From NCBI GenBank assembly GCA_902524895.1, contig CABZFH010000004.1:1-64000 (forward strand): a DNA stretch of 64,000 nucleotides, given 5' to 3'. The notes beneath the pieces were generated by a model, which was not told where the DNA came from, made no database searches, and saw only the letters and a list, made by a program, of their open reading frames with translations. Positions within the stretch are counted from its first letter, which is position 1, and every line of letters starts with the position of its first letter. Of the stretch, positions 37,377-46,207 are shown piece after piece. A program made the position numbers and the translations under genes. The DNA comes from an uncultured Alphaproteobacteria bacterium. Lineage in GTDB: Bacteria; Pseudomonadota; Alphaproteobacteria; Methylaequorales; Methylaequoraceae.

Positions 37377-37660
37377 TAAGACGATTTCCTCTTTCTAAGG
37401 TTTTGAATATTTTTTTATTTTGTCTGACACTTTTTATTTTATTAAACCTTTTTTTTGGTGAAAGAAATATTTTTATTTTAGAAAAAAAAAGTAAAGAATT
37501 AATTGAAATAAAAGACGAAATAAAACTATTAGAGAATCAAAAAAAGAAGATTCAGTTTGAAATTGATATGTTCAAAAAAAATAACAAAGATTTTCAAGAG
37601 TCAATTATTAGGGAAAAACTTCATTACAAATCTAAGAATGAAAAAATAATATTTTATTAA
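37373..37660 (+). CDS. ftsB: FtsB/DivIC-type septum protein
   Basis: 95 residues. A single membrane helix (about 9-28, VLNIFLFCLTLFILLNLFFG) follows a short basic N-terminus, then a coiled coil rich in Glu/Lys/Ile (about 33-70) and REKLHYKSKNEKIIFY at the end, the layout of FtsB/DivIC proteins that bridge FtsL and FtsQ in the divisome. The start is GTG 37373, overlapping the eno TGA. In many alphaproteobacteria the pyruvate dehydrogenase genes follow here; they do not, and a convergent pncC overlaps the end by 4 nt. Confidence 0.85.
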   Translation: MIRRFPLSKVLNIFLFCLTLFILLNLFFGERNIFILEKKSKELIEIKDEIKLLENQKKKIQFEIDMFKKNNKDFQESIIREKLHYKSKNEKIIFY

Positions 37661-38166
37661 ATTTTTTTTATAATTTTTAAAGCTTCTGAAATCATTAATT
37701 CTACCGACCTTTTTCTTATTTCGGTTCTATCTAAATTATTGAATTTTTTGTTTATTGTTTTGATGCTTCCATTAAAATTGAATGAAAAAAAAGTAGTTCC
37801 AACTGGTTTGGAAATGTTTCCGCCTTTTGGTCCAGCTAACCCGGTTGATGAGACTGAAATATAATTATCACTCTTTGAGTAATTTTTAATAATATTTTTT
37901 GCCATTAGAATTGAAACTTCTTCACTTACTGAACCATACTTTTTAAGTATGATTTCAGGAATGTCTAAGAGGTCTTTCTTTGAATGATTTGAGTATGTGA
38001 CTATTCCCAAAATAAAAGATCTGGAGGAACCAGAAATTGATGTAATATGGTATGAAAATAGTCCCCCAGTAAAAGATTCAGCACTATATAACTGAATATT
38101 TTTTTCCTGTAATATTTTTAATAATTCGATCGCTTGAAAAGTTATAAGTTTAGATCCCATTTCCAT
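37657..38166 (-). CDS. pncC: Nicotinamide-nucleotide amidohydrolase (CinA C-terminal domain type)
   Basis: 169 residues, stand-alone CinA C-terminal domain. Deamidates NMN to nicotinic acid mononucleotide in pyridine nucleotide salvage. Motifs: LYSAESFTGGLFSYHITSI (usual AESCTGG), GSSRSFILGIVTYSNHSK, and STGLAGPKGGNISKPVGTTFF, which carry the catalytic Ser/Lys-type residues of the family. The Cys of AESCTGG is Phe here. A second ATG two codons in (38160) is possible. It overlaps pgpA by 25 nt and ftsB by 4 nt. Confidence 0.92.
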   Translation of the reverse strand: MEMGSKLITFQAIELLKILQEKNIQLYSAESFTGGLFSYHITSISGSSRSFILGIVTYSNHSKKDLLDIPEIILKKYGSVSEEVSILMAKNIIKNYSKSDNYISVSSTGLAGPKGGNISKPVGTTFFSFNFNGSIKTINKKFNNLDRTEIRKRSVELMISEALKIIKKI

Positions 38167-38600
38167 GAAATAAGTATAATAATAAAACCAGAGAAAAGGC
38201 CAGCTAAAATATCGTCCATGATCAACCCATAAGCATTTTTTTTTTTATCAAAATAATTTATTGGGAATGGCTTAAAAATATCAAAAATTCTGAACAAAAT
38301 AAAAGCTAAAAGAAATTCAAGAATGTTTTGATTGCAAAATAAAATTGCTACAGTTTGACCTATATATTCGTCAACAATAATATAACTGGGATCTTTATTT
38401 TTTAGTTTAATTAGTACTTTTTTGAGAATCAAATATGACAAAATTGAAAAAAAAATTGTTAAAATAACAATAATCGAATAAAACTTTTCGATAATAAACC
38501 AAAGAGGAATTAATATAACAAAAGAGGCTAATGTTCCAGGAAATTTAGAAACATAACCTAAACCAAATGAAGTGCAATAATTTAAAAGAAATCTATCCAT
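38142..38600 (-). CDS. pgpA: Phosphatidylglycerophosphatase A
   Basis: 152 residues from ATG 38600. Removes the terminal phosphate of phosphatidylglycerophosphate to give phosphatidylglycerol. Several membrane segments; family motifs FGLGYVSKFPGTLAS near the N-terminus, YIIVDEYIGQTVAIL in the middle and FDIFKPFPINYFDKKKNAYG with MDDILAGLFSG near the end. A TTG at 38627 is in frame but lies inside ispDF and adds nine residues that do not match the family; the ATG still overlaps ispDF by 8 nt. The ispDF-pgpA-pncC order is common in alphaproteobacteria. Confidence 0.93.
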   Translation of the reverse strand: MDRFLLNYCTSFGLGYVSKFPGTLASFVILIPLWFIIEKFYSIIVILTIFFSILSYLILKKVLIKLKNKDPSYIIVDEYIGQTVAILFCNQNILEFLLAFILFRIFDIFKPFPINYFDKKKNAYGLIMDDILAGLFSGFIIILISWKWDLNL

Positions 38601-39753
38601 CTTTTGTGAATATTTCACTAGTAACAATTGCTTGAGCAGCTATACCTTCACCTCTACCTAAAAAGCCAAGTTTTTCTGTAGTAGTAGCTTTTACATTTAT
38701 CCTCTCTTCATTAATCTCTAATAATTTTGAAAGGTTTTTTTTCATTTTTATCTTATATTTAAAAATTTTTGGTTCCTCACATATTATAGTCAAATCAATA
38801 CTTTTAATTTTTCCATTTTTTTTTTTAACCATATTTTTTGCAAATTTTATAAATGTAGATGATGGGGCATCTTTCCATTTCTTATCACTAGGTGGAAAAT
38901 GATCTCCAATATCACCCGCTCTTACCGAACCGAGTATTGCATCAACAATTGTATGAAAAGCAACATCAGCATCTGAGTGACCTTTTAATTTTTTTGTAAA
39001 TGGAATTTTTATACCACAGATTATTATATGTTTTCCGGTTTCAAATCCATGAACATCAAAACCTGTACCAACAGAAATTTCTTTTTGATTGTTAAACATA
39101 ACTCTACCAAACTTTATATCATTTTTATCAGTAATTTTTATATTATTTTTATCCCCTAAAATAAACTTCATCTTAATATTGTTTTCTTCTGCTAAACTTG
39201 AATCATCAGTATAATTATTTTTTGTTGATTTATTATGTGCTTTTAATATTTTTTTAAAAGGAAATGATTGGGGTGTTTGAATTTGGAAAATGTGTTCTCT
39301 GGAAATTTTTTTCGATTCCGACGTTTTTAAATTAATATGCCTTAGTGAATCGTTAACTTTCAACACCGGAACAGAACCACTTGAAAAAGAAGTATTTGCA
39401 ATGAGATTTTTAATTAATTCTTCATCTACAAAGGGTCTGGCACAATCATGAATCATTACAATGTCTGGCTTGAGTTTCTTTGCATAATTCAAACCATTTT
39501 TCACGGACTCCTGCCTTGTTTTACCGCCTAAAGTTAAAAATATATTTTCATTGCCTAATTTTTTTACTTCGGCAGATATTTCTTTTGAATGAACAATCAC
39601 AAGATTATTTATATTCTTTATATTTAAGAATTTTCGAATGTTAATGTCTAGTAGCGTTTCATCCCCGATCGAAAACAATTGTTTGGGCTTGATTTTATCA
39701 AATCTCTTCCCAGAGCCAGCGCTCAAAATAATTACTGTTATTTTTTTTGCCAT
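38593..39753 (-). CDS. ispDF: Bifunctional IspD/IspF enzyme of the MEP pathway
   Basis: 386 residues, a fusion typical of alphaproteobacteria. IspD (about 1-225) makes CDP-methylerythritol: ILSAGSGKRFDKIKPKQL, MIHDCARPFVDEELI and SVPVLKVNDSLR are visible. IspF (about 230-386) makes the cyclodiphosphate: GTGFDVHGFETGKHII with metal-binding Asp/His, LKGHSDADVAFHTIVDAILG, GDIGDHFPPSDKKWKDA, and ATTTEKLGFLGRGEGIAAQA. Both active sites look complete. It works with dxr in this window. It is divergent from the CcsA-like gene across a 39-nt gap. Confidence 0.97.
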   Translation of the reverse strand: MAKKITVIILSAGSGKRFDKIKPKQLFSIGDETLLDINIRKFLNIKNINNLVIVHSKEISAEVKKLGNENIFLTLGGKTRQESVKNGLNYAKKLKPDIVMIHDCARPFVDEELIKNLIANTSFSSGSVPVLKVNDSLRHINLKTSESKKISREHIFQIQTPQSFPFKKILKAHNKSTKNNYTDDSSLAEENNIKMKFILGDKNNIKITDKNDIKFGRVMFNNQKEISVGTGFDVHGFETGKHIIICGIKIPFTKKLKGHSDADVAFHTIVDAILGSVRAGDIGDHFPPSDKKWKDAPSSTFIKFAKNMVKKKNGKIKSIDLTIICEEPKIFKYKIKMKKNLSKLLEINEERINVKATTTEKLGFLGRGEGIAAQAIVTSEIFTKDG

Positions 39754-39792
39754 TTTATTTTTTATTGTTTAAAGATTATATTATAGTGAATT

Positions 39793-40599
39793 ATGGATAT
39801 TTTTCTTGCATATAATTATATATCTACATTTGTTTTATGTTTATTTATTTTCATTTCATTTTTAGAAATTGAAAGAAAACTCTCAATAAGTAAAATCTTA
39901 TTTCTTGTATCTTTGCTTTTTACGACATTTTCTGTGTTGATTAATTATAAATTACTATTGAGTTCAGAATACGCCAATAATCTAAATATCATACTATCTT
40001 TTTCCTTACTAATATCTTTTTTTTTGTATTTTATAAGCTGTCTTCTTGATTTTAGTTTTATAAGGATGAGATTTTTTTTTATTCCATATTTTTTCATAAT
40101 TTTTATGTTAATAGAATTTATGACATTCAGTAAAATGTTAAATGTAAAACTTACGTTTATAAATAATGATTTTTTATTTTTTCATATAATATTGTCGTTT
40201 TTAGCTTATTCATTTTTGTCTATATCTGCCATTTCATCTGTAGCGATATATTTACAAGAAAAAAATTTAAAACTATCTAACTATAATTCAAATTTTTTTT
40301 TTAATTCGCTTCCTTCAGTCTATGATAGTGAAAAGATAACAATAAAACTTTTATATTTGACACAAATTTTTCTTCTATTTTCATTATTCACAGGTTTTTA
40401 TTACTCCTCTCAAGTCTCAAACAATTTAAATGACTTTTTTAACGAAAAATCTATTTTAAGTTGTATTACTTTTTTATTAATTTGTTTGCTTTTATCGATA
40501 AGGTTTTTTTTTGGTATAAGTGGTAAAAAGGTTTTTAATTTAGTTTTATTATCATATTTTTTTATTAACTTGGCCTATTTTGGTATTAAATTATTATAA
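39793..40599 (+). CDS. CcsA/YpjD-like polytopic membrane protein
   Basis: 268 residues with about eight membrane helices. The stretch FFHIILSFLAYSFLSISAISSVAIYLQEKNLK (about residues 129-162), followed by NSLPSVYDSEKITIKLLYLTQIFLLFSLFTGF, resembles the YpjD/HemX-like branch of the cytochrome c assembly (CcsA) family. The Trp-rich heme-handling WWD motif of true CcmC/CcmF/CcsA proteins is not present. A role in cytochrome or heme-related assembly is possible but unproven. It lies between divergent ispDF and dusB, a place where relatives usually have dusB directly. Very rich in Phe/Ile/Leu. Family membership is fairly likely, function uncertain. Confidence 0.6.
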   Translation: MDIFLAYNYISTFVLCLFIFISFLEIERKLSISKILFLVSLLFTTFSVLINYKLLLSSEYANNLNIILSFSLLISFFLYFISCLLDFSFIRMRFFFIPYFFIIFMLIEFMTFSKMLNVKLTFINNDFLFFHIILSFLAYSFLSISAISSVAIYLQEKNLKLSNYNSNFFFNSLPSVYDSEKITIKLLYLTQIFLLFSLFTGFYYSSQVSNNLNDFFNEKSILSCITFLLICLLLSIRFFFGISGKKVFNLVLLSYFFINLAYFGIKLL

Positions 40600-40611
40600 A
40601 TTTTTATTGTT

Positions 40612-41565
40612 ATGCTTATTAGAAATATAAAACTTCCAAATAATATTTTATTTGCCCCGATGTCAGGGGTAAGTGATGCTCCTTATAGAAAGATAGTAAA
40701 AAAATTTAATCCTGGTCTAGTCTTTTCAGAGATGATAGCTAGCAGAGCTTTAATCCATAAAAATAAAAAAACACTCAGAATGGTAAAAAAAAATAACAAT
40801 GAGATTCTAGCAATTCAGATTGCTGGTTGTGAACCAGACGTTATGTATGATGCAGCCAAGGTCTGTGAAGATCAAGGAGCAGACATTATAGATATCAATA
40901 TGGGTTGTCCAGTCAAAAAAATTGTTAATGGATATGCAGGCTCGGCTTTGATGAAGGACGAAGATTTAGCTTTAAAAATTATTGATTCAGTTTGTAAAGC
41001 AACAAAAATCCCAGTAACTTTAAAAATGCGAACTGGTTGGGATGATAACAATAAAAATGCTCCAAAGATTGCAAAAATTGCTGAATCTTTGGGCATTTCT
41101 TTAATTACAGTTCACGGGAGAACAAGATGTCAGATGTTTAAAGGGAAAGCAGATTGGGCGTTTATAAAAAAAGTGAAACAAGAAGTGAAGATTCCTGTGA
41201 TTGCAAATGGTGATGTCGAAAGTTTTAAAGATGTTCAGGATATTTTGAGAATTTCACGAGCCGATGGACTTATGATTGGGAGAGGATCTTATGGAAAACC
41301 ATGGATATTTGAAGAAATTCAGACCATGCTATCAGATAAACCTTATAAAACACCCAATATTTCAATAATACGAGACATAATAAATGAACATCATCAGTTA
41401 TGTCTTGAGCATTATGGAATTGATGTCGGTTTAAAAAGTTTTAGAAAACATTTGTGTTGGTATTCAAAATCATTAAGAAACTCAAATTCTTTTAGACAAG
41501 AAATAAATAAAACTTTAGATCATCGAAAAATTACAAGCTTAATTAATACTTTTTTTGAAGATTAA
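40612..41565 (+). CDS. dusB: tRNA-dihydrouridine synthase DusB-type
   Basis: 317 residues, FMN-dependent TIM barrel plus C-terminal helical tRNA-binding domain. Reduces specific uridines in tRNA D-loops. Motifs: LFAPMSGVSDAPYRKI, IQIAGCEPDVMYDAAK, DINMGCPVKKIVNGYAGSAL with the catalytic Cys, TLKMRTGWDD, TVHGRTRCQMFKG and the phosphate-binding ADGLMIGRGSYGKPWIF. It directly precedes the ntr genes, the order dusB-ntrB-ntrC long known from enteric and alphaproteobacterial genomes (nifR3-ntrBC). ntrB starts 9 nt downstream. Confidence 0.95.
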   Translation: MLIRNIKLPNNILFAPMSGVSDAPYRKIVKKFNPGLVFSEMIASRALIHKNKKTLRMVKKNNNEILAIQIAGCEPDVMYDAAKVCEDQGADIIDINMGCPVKKIVNGYAGSALMKDEDLALKIIDSVCKATKIPVTLKMRTGWDDNNKNAPKIAKIAESLGISLITVHGRTRCQMFKGKADWAFIKKVKQEVKIPVIANGDVESFKDVQDILRISRADGLMIGRGSYGKPWIFEEIQTMLSDKPYKTPNISIIRDIINEHHQLCLEHYGIDVGLKSFRKHLCWYSKSLRNSNSFRQEINKTLDHRKITSLINTFFED

Positions 41566-41574
41566 AACATTACG

Positions 41575-42633
41575 ATGTTAAAAAAAAATGAAAAAAACGA
41601 ATTTCTTGATGTTGTTGAATTTTTGAATGATGCAATAATTTTAATAACAAAAAATGATAAAAAAATAAAATTTGTAAACTATGGATTCGAAGAATTATTC
41701 AATGTTAGTAAAAAAAACTTAGTTGGTAAAAGTATAAAAATTTTTTTTAAGGAATCTTCTACCATTTTAGATTATATAAACAAATCAATCTTAAAAAAGA
41801 AATCATATAGTTACGGGAATGTTGATCTTAGTTTTAGCACGCAAATTTTGAATGCAAGCATGGATATTATAAATAAAATTGAATACGAAAATATAATTAT
41901 TGTTTTGAGACTAAATAAAAAAAATAATTTTTATGATTTAGGCTTTGATAACAAATTTCAATTTTTTAATGAGTTTATCACTAAGTTAATTGAATTTATA
42001 ATTAGTCCAATATCCAATATAAAGGGCTCAGCACAACTATTACAAAAAATTGAATCAAAAAATTCAGAATTTTATGAAATTATCATTAAAGAAGTTGACA
42101 AGCTAGTAAATTTCATAAAAATTTTTGAAAATAAATCAATTAATTTTAAAGAAACAAAAACTAATTTTAATATTCATGAAATTATTAGAGTTGCTATCAA
42201 AAATATTAATAACCTAATAATAAATAAGATAGATTTAATTGAAAATTTTGATCCATCACTTCCTAATGTTTCTGCTGATAAAAATCAATTAATAATCTTA
42301 TTTGAAAATTTAATAAGAAATGCTCTGGAGTCTATATCAATAGAAGGTGGATATATAAAAATTTCTACTTTTTTTTACTTTGGCGAAGTTAAAAATATTC
42401 CTAACACAAAAAAAAATAAATCTTCAAATTTCATATTAATAGAAATTGAAGATAATGGGGGCGAAATTAAAGAGGAATTTAAGGATCAAATTTTTCTTCC
42501 TTTTTTTTCTACAAAGAACAAAAAAGGGCTTGGTTTATATCAAGCAAAAAAAATTGCGTTAGACAATAATTGTGAAATTCAATTTTATTCTAAAAAAAAT
42601 GTTACAATCTTCAAAATTTGGATTCCCTTATAA
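41575..42633 (+). CDS. ntrB: NtrB-like sensor, phosphoacceptor histidine missing
   Basis: 352 residues in the NtrB (GlnL) position before ntrC. A PAS domain (about 10-110) precedes the dimerisation helix and an HATPase_c domain (about 230-352). The H-box, normally [20 protein letters not shown], reads LIEFIISPISNIKGSAQLLQ: the phosphoacceptor is Glu140 (codon GAA at 41992-41994). The N-box keeps Asn249 in ENLIRNALESI; the G1 box is DNGGE (293-297), Glu replacing the second Gly; the G2 region keeps GLGL (318-321). Autophosphorylation by the normal route is therefore unlikely. It may act as a phosphatase or scaffold towards NtrC, or be decaying. The frame is intact and overlaps ntrC by one base. 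Confidence 0.85.
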   Translation: MLKKNEKNEFLDVVEFLNDAIILITKNDKKIKFVNYGFEELFNVSKKNLVGKSIKIFFKESSTILDYINKSILKKKSYSYGNVDLSFSTQILNASMDIINKIEYENIIIVLRLNKKNNFYDLGFDNKFQFFNEFITKLIEFIISPISNIKGSAQLLQKIESKNSEFYEIIIKEVDKLVNFIKIFENKSINFKETKTNFNIHEIIRVAIKNINNLIINKIDLIENFDPSLPNVSADKNQLIILFENLIRNALESISIEGGYIKISTFFYFGEVKNIPNTKKNKSSNFILIEIEDNGGEIKEEFKDQIFLPFFSTKNKKGLGLYQAKKIALDNNCEIQFYSKKNVTIFKIWIPL

Positions 42634-44051
42634 TGGAAAATAATATTCTTATAGTTGATAGTGATATTTCTTTAAAAAAGATTTTGGTAAAGTCTCTGAG
42701 TGGAGCAAAAAATATTATAAGAGCTGTCTCAACTATTTCTGAGGCATGGGTGGAAATTTCTAAGAATTATTATGATTTAATTCTAACCGATATTGAATTA
42801 CCTGATGGAGATGGTTTAGAACTAGTTGAGAAAATTAGAAAAAAAAAACTTTCAACAAAAATAATTGTAATCAGTGCAAAGCATAATTTATTAACAACTG
42901 TTAAAGCCAGCGAATTAAATGTTTACGAATATATAAGTAAACCAATTGATTTAAATGATTTGATAATAGTTGTTAGTAGATGTTTACAAAAAGATAAATC
43001 GAATACTCATCAATTAATTGCTGATGATGAAAAACTCCCAATGATTGGAAATTCCCAGGTTATGCAAAGTGTTTACAGAACAATAGCCAAATTAATGAAA
43101 ACAGATCTTACTGTTCTAATAACTGGTGAATCAGGTACGGGAAAGGAGCTAGTTGCGAAAGCTATACACGATTTTAGTAGAAGGGCTGATGATGATTTTG
43201 TTGTTTTAAATATGGCAGCAATTCCAAGAGATTTAATTGAAAGTGAACTTTTTGGTTATGAAAAAGGTGCATTTACTGGAGCTGAAAAAAAAACAATAGG
43301 ATATTTTGAGAAAGCTGAAAAAGGCACGCTTTTTTTAGATGAAATTGGTGATATGCCTTTTGAAGTGCAAGCAAGATTATTGAGAGTTTTACAGATGGGA
43401 GAGTATTCTAGAGTTGGTGGTAGAGAGGTAATAAAATCCGATGTGAGAATCATATCAGCCACCAATAAGAATCTTAAAGAGTGTGTGGAAAGTGGTACTT
43501 TTAGAGAGGATCTATATTATAGGCTGAATGTTGTAAAAATTAACGTTCCTAGCTTAAGAGACCGAAAAAGTGACATAATTCTTCTCTCTAATTTTTTTTT
43601 AAAAAAGTTTTCAAATGGAGTAAAACAAATTGATGATGATTGTATAAAATTATTAGAAAAATATAGATGGCCAGGAAATGTAAGAGAGTTAGAAAACTTT
43701 TTCAAAAAAATTTCTGTTTTATATTCTGATAATGTAATCACTAAAAAGATTATAGAAGAAGAAATTAATGATATTGACGAAGTAAGCTATGAACAACAAC
43801 AAAGTGAAAACTCAATATCAGATAGCATGATAGTGCATTTAAGCAATTTTTTTGATGCACTTAATCCGGATGATGATAATTCAACACTAAATTTATATGA
43901 GAAACTTTTAACAGAATTTGAAAAACCACTAATTAACAAGGCACTTAATTTTTTTAATGGTAATCAAATTAAAACTGCTGCAATGTTAGGTATAAATAGA
44001 AATACTTTAAGAAAGAAAATAAAAGACTTAAAAATTACATTAAAAAAATGA
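42633..44051 (+). CDS. ntrC: NtrC-type sigma-54 response regulator
   Basis: 472 residues from ATG 42633 (TAATG overlap with ntrB). Receiver domain with phosphoacceptor Asp53 (LILTDIELPDGDG), Ser81 and Lys103; the acidic doublet reads Asp9-Ser10 rather than Asp-Asp. The AAA+ domain has Walker A GESGTGKE (about 165-172), GAFTGA (about 212-217) in ELFGYEKGAFTGAEKKT and Walker B LFLDEIGDMP; a Fis-type helix-turn-helix ends the protein (about 440-468; IKTAAMLGINRNTLRKKI). Everything for sigma-54 activation is present, which makes the defective-looking partner kinase notable. The ATG at 42633 is chosen over an upstream in-frame codon at 42618 because it begins the receiver correctly. Confidence 0.94.
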   Translation: MENNILIVDSDISLKKILVKSLSGAKNIIRAVSTISEAWVEISKNYYDLILTDIELPDGDGLELVEKIRKKKLSTKIIVISAKHNLLTTVKASELNVYEYISKPIDLNDLIIVVSRCLQKDKSNTHQLIADDEKLPMIGNSQVMQSVYRTIAKLMKTDLTVLITGESGTGKELVAKAIHDFSRRADDDFVVLNMAAIPRDLIESELFGYEKGAFTGAEKKTIGYFEKAEKGTLFLDEIGDMPFEVQARLLRVLQMGEYSRVGGREVIKSDVRIISATNKNLKECVESGTFREDLYYRLNVVKINVPSLRDRKSDIILLSNFFLKKFSNGVKQIDDDCIKLLEKYRWPGNVRELENFFKKISVLYSDNVITKKIIEEEINDIDEVSYEQQQSENSISDSMIVHLSNFFDALNPDDDNSTLNLYEKLLTEFEKPLINKALNFFNGNQIKTAAMLGINRNTLRKKIKDLKITLKK

Positions 44052-46207
44052 ATATCAAAGATATTTTTTTAAAAAATAGTTTAAATAATATAGGTGGGAA
44101 AGAAAATATTATTTTATTAATACTCTTTCTTTTTTCTTTCCTTTTAAGTCTATTCATTTTTTTAGTTATTTCCGGTTTTTTTAATTATAATACAAAACTA
44201 ATAAATGTTTCTTTACTTTTAATATTTAATTCAATTCTGGTTTTTTTAATTATACTTTTTATCTCCTATAAAGTAAGAAATTTGCTTTTGTTCAGAAAAG
44301 AGGGAAGGTCTGGGTCTTATTTACAAATTCAATTGAGTTCATTCTTTGCAATTATTACATTCATTCCATCAATATTAGTCACTATATTTTCTATTCTTTT
44401 TTTTGATCAAGGAATTAAAACTTGGTTTACCGAAAAAGTAAATACAGCAATATCTGGCTCGAAATTTATATCTGAGTCTTACTTTAAAGAGCATAGTAAC
44501 AATCTCAAAAATGACATATTATTTCTCAGTAAAGAAATTAACAATGAAAAGGTAGCTTTTTTTACTGATAGAGAGAGATTAACAAGTTTGTTGAATTCAT
44601 TAGCGTCAGTGAAATTTATAGATGAAGTGATTATATTCGAAAGGTCTGGACAATTATTAGCTAAATATGGGAGTAGTTTTGTTATTGACAAAGAACCACC
44701 GCCGCCATTGTGGTCTTTATTCAGAGCAGATGACGGTGAAATATCAGTTTTTACAAATAAAACAAATGATAGAGTGAGGGGAATTGTAAAACTTAATAGG
44801 GTAATTCCAACTTATTTGTATGCAGGCAGAAATGTTGATAGTATGGTTCTTAGTAGAGTAAATTCAGTAAATGATGCTGCTAATCAATATTTAGATTTAG
44901 AAAAAAATATTGAAAACTTTCAAAAGCAGTTTTACATCTTATTTATTGCAATCAATCTTCTTGTAATTATGCTTGCAATTTGGTTTGGTCTATTATTCGC
45001 AGGTAGAATTATTTTTCCTATAAAAACTATAATAAATGCTTCTGAAAAAATTAGTTCAGGAGATCTTAAAACAAGGATTAAAAAATTTTCACAATTCAAC
45101 GATTTCAATATTTTAAGTAATTCTCTTAATAAAATGGTTGATAAATTAATTGAACAAAAAAAAAAATTAATAAGAGCAAAAGAAAACATAAATATAAGAC
45201 GTAAATTTACTGAAAATGTTTTAGAAGGAATTACTGCAGGTATAATTTATCTTGACCTTAAATTAAATATTATACTTTATAATAAAAGATCTAAAGAAAT
45301 CTTTAACAAATCTAATTTAAATGGTAATATTCTTGATATATTTCCTGAAATAGAGGATATTTTAAAAAATTTTATTTTTAAAGATTTTAAATCCATTGAG
45401 AAGCAAGTAAGATTTGCCGATGCCACAAGTCAAAAAATTATCAACATAAAAATCAATTCTGAAGTACAAAATAAAAAGAAAAGAGGGATCATATTAACGT
45501 TTGATGATGTAACTGAGCTTGTTTCTGCACAAAAAAAAGCAGCATGGTCAAACGTAGCTAGATATCTTGCACATGAAATCCGAAATCCTTTGACACCAAT
45601 TAAAATCTCTGCGCAGCGATTACAAAAAAATTTCCTAAAAAATGTTCTAAATAATAATACTCTTGAAACTTGTACAAGCACAATTGTTAGGCAGGTAAAT
45701 GATATCGAAAAATTAGTCACCGAGTTTTCTGACTTCGCGAGAATGCCAACTATTATTCTCAAAAAAGAAAATATTTATAAAATTATCAAACAAGAAATTG
45801 ATTCTCTGAAGATAATAAACAAGAAAGTAGATTATAGACTTAAGAGTAAATATAAAAATATCATTGTCAATATTGATAAAAGTCAAATTAGAAGAGTAAT
45901 AGTTAATTTATTAAAGAATTCCTTAGACGCAATTGAAAATAAAAAAAATAAAATAATTTGTGTTGAAATTATCAAAGGAAATGATTTTTTTGAAATTATT
46001 TTTATGGATAATGGTGAAGGTTTTCCTAATGATATCGATAAATTATTTGAACCTTACATTACTCATAAAAAAAATGGAACTGGTTTAGGACTTCCAATTT
46101 GCAAAAAAATTATTGAGGATCATAGTGGTGAGATAATACTTGGAAAAAGTACAGAGTTAGGTGGAGCTTCAGTGAATATAAAACTTTTTACCCACATAAA
46201 TAAATGA
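44048..46207 (+). CDS. ntrY: NtrY-type membrane sensor histidine kinase
   Basis: 719 residues. Two N-terminal membrane helices and a third (about 22-43, 55-76, 92-120), a periplasmic sensor region (about 125-290), a fourth helix (about 297-320), HAMP (about 322-375), PAS (about 380-490) and the kinase core. The H-box is complete: NVARYLAHEIRNPLTPIK with His509. The N-box VIVNLLKNSLDAI and G-boxes DNGEGF and GTGLGLPICKKI are intact. NtrY partners NtrX and is linked in alphaproteobacteria to nitrogen, redox or envelope signalling. It could also phosphorylate NtrC here. It overlaps ntrC and ntrX by 4 nt. Confidence 0.95.
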   Translation: MNIKDIFLKNSLNNIGGKENIILLILFLFSFLLSLFIFLVISGFFNYNTKLINVSLLLIFNSILVFLIILFISYKVRNLLLFRKEGRSGSYLQIQLSSFFAIITFIPSILVTIFSILFFDQGIKTWFTEKVNTAISGSKFISESYFKEHSNNLKNDILFLSKEINNEKVAFFTDRERLTSLLNSLASVKFIDEVIIFERSGQLLAKYGSSFVIDKEPPPPLWSLFRADDGEISVFTNKTNDRVRGIVKLNRVIPTYLYAGRNVDSMVLSRVNSVNDAANQYLDLEKNIENFQKQFYILFIAINLLVIMLAIWFGLLFAGRIIFPIKTIINASEKISSGDLKTRIKKFSQFNDFNILSNSLNKMVDKLIEQKKKLIRAKENINIRRKFTENVLEGITAGIIYLDLKLNIILYNKRSKEIFNKSNLNGNILDIFPEIEDILKNFIFKDFKSIEKQVRFADATSQKIINIKINSEVQNKKKRGIILTFDDVTELVSAQKKAAWSNVARYLAHEIRNPLTPIKISAQRLQKNFLKNVLNNNTLETCTSTIVRQVNDIEKLVTEFSDFARMPTIILKKENIYKIIKQEIDSLKIINKKVDYRLKSKYKNIIVNIDKSQIRRVIVNLLKNSLDAIENKKNKIICVEIIKGNDFFEIIFMDNGEGFPNDIDKLFEPYITHKKNGTGLGLPICKKIIEDHSGEIILGKSTELGGASVNIKLFTHINK

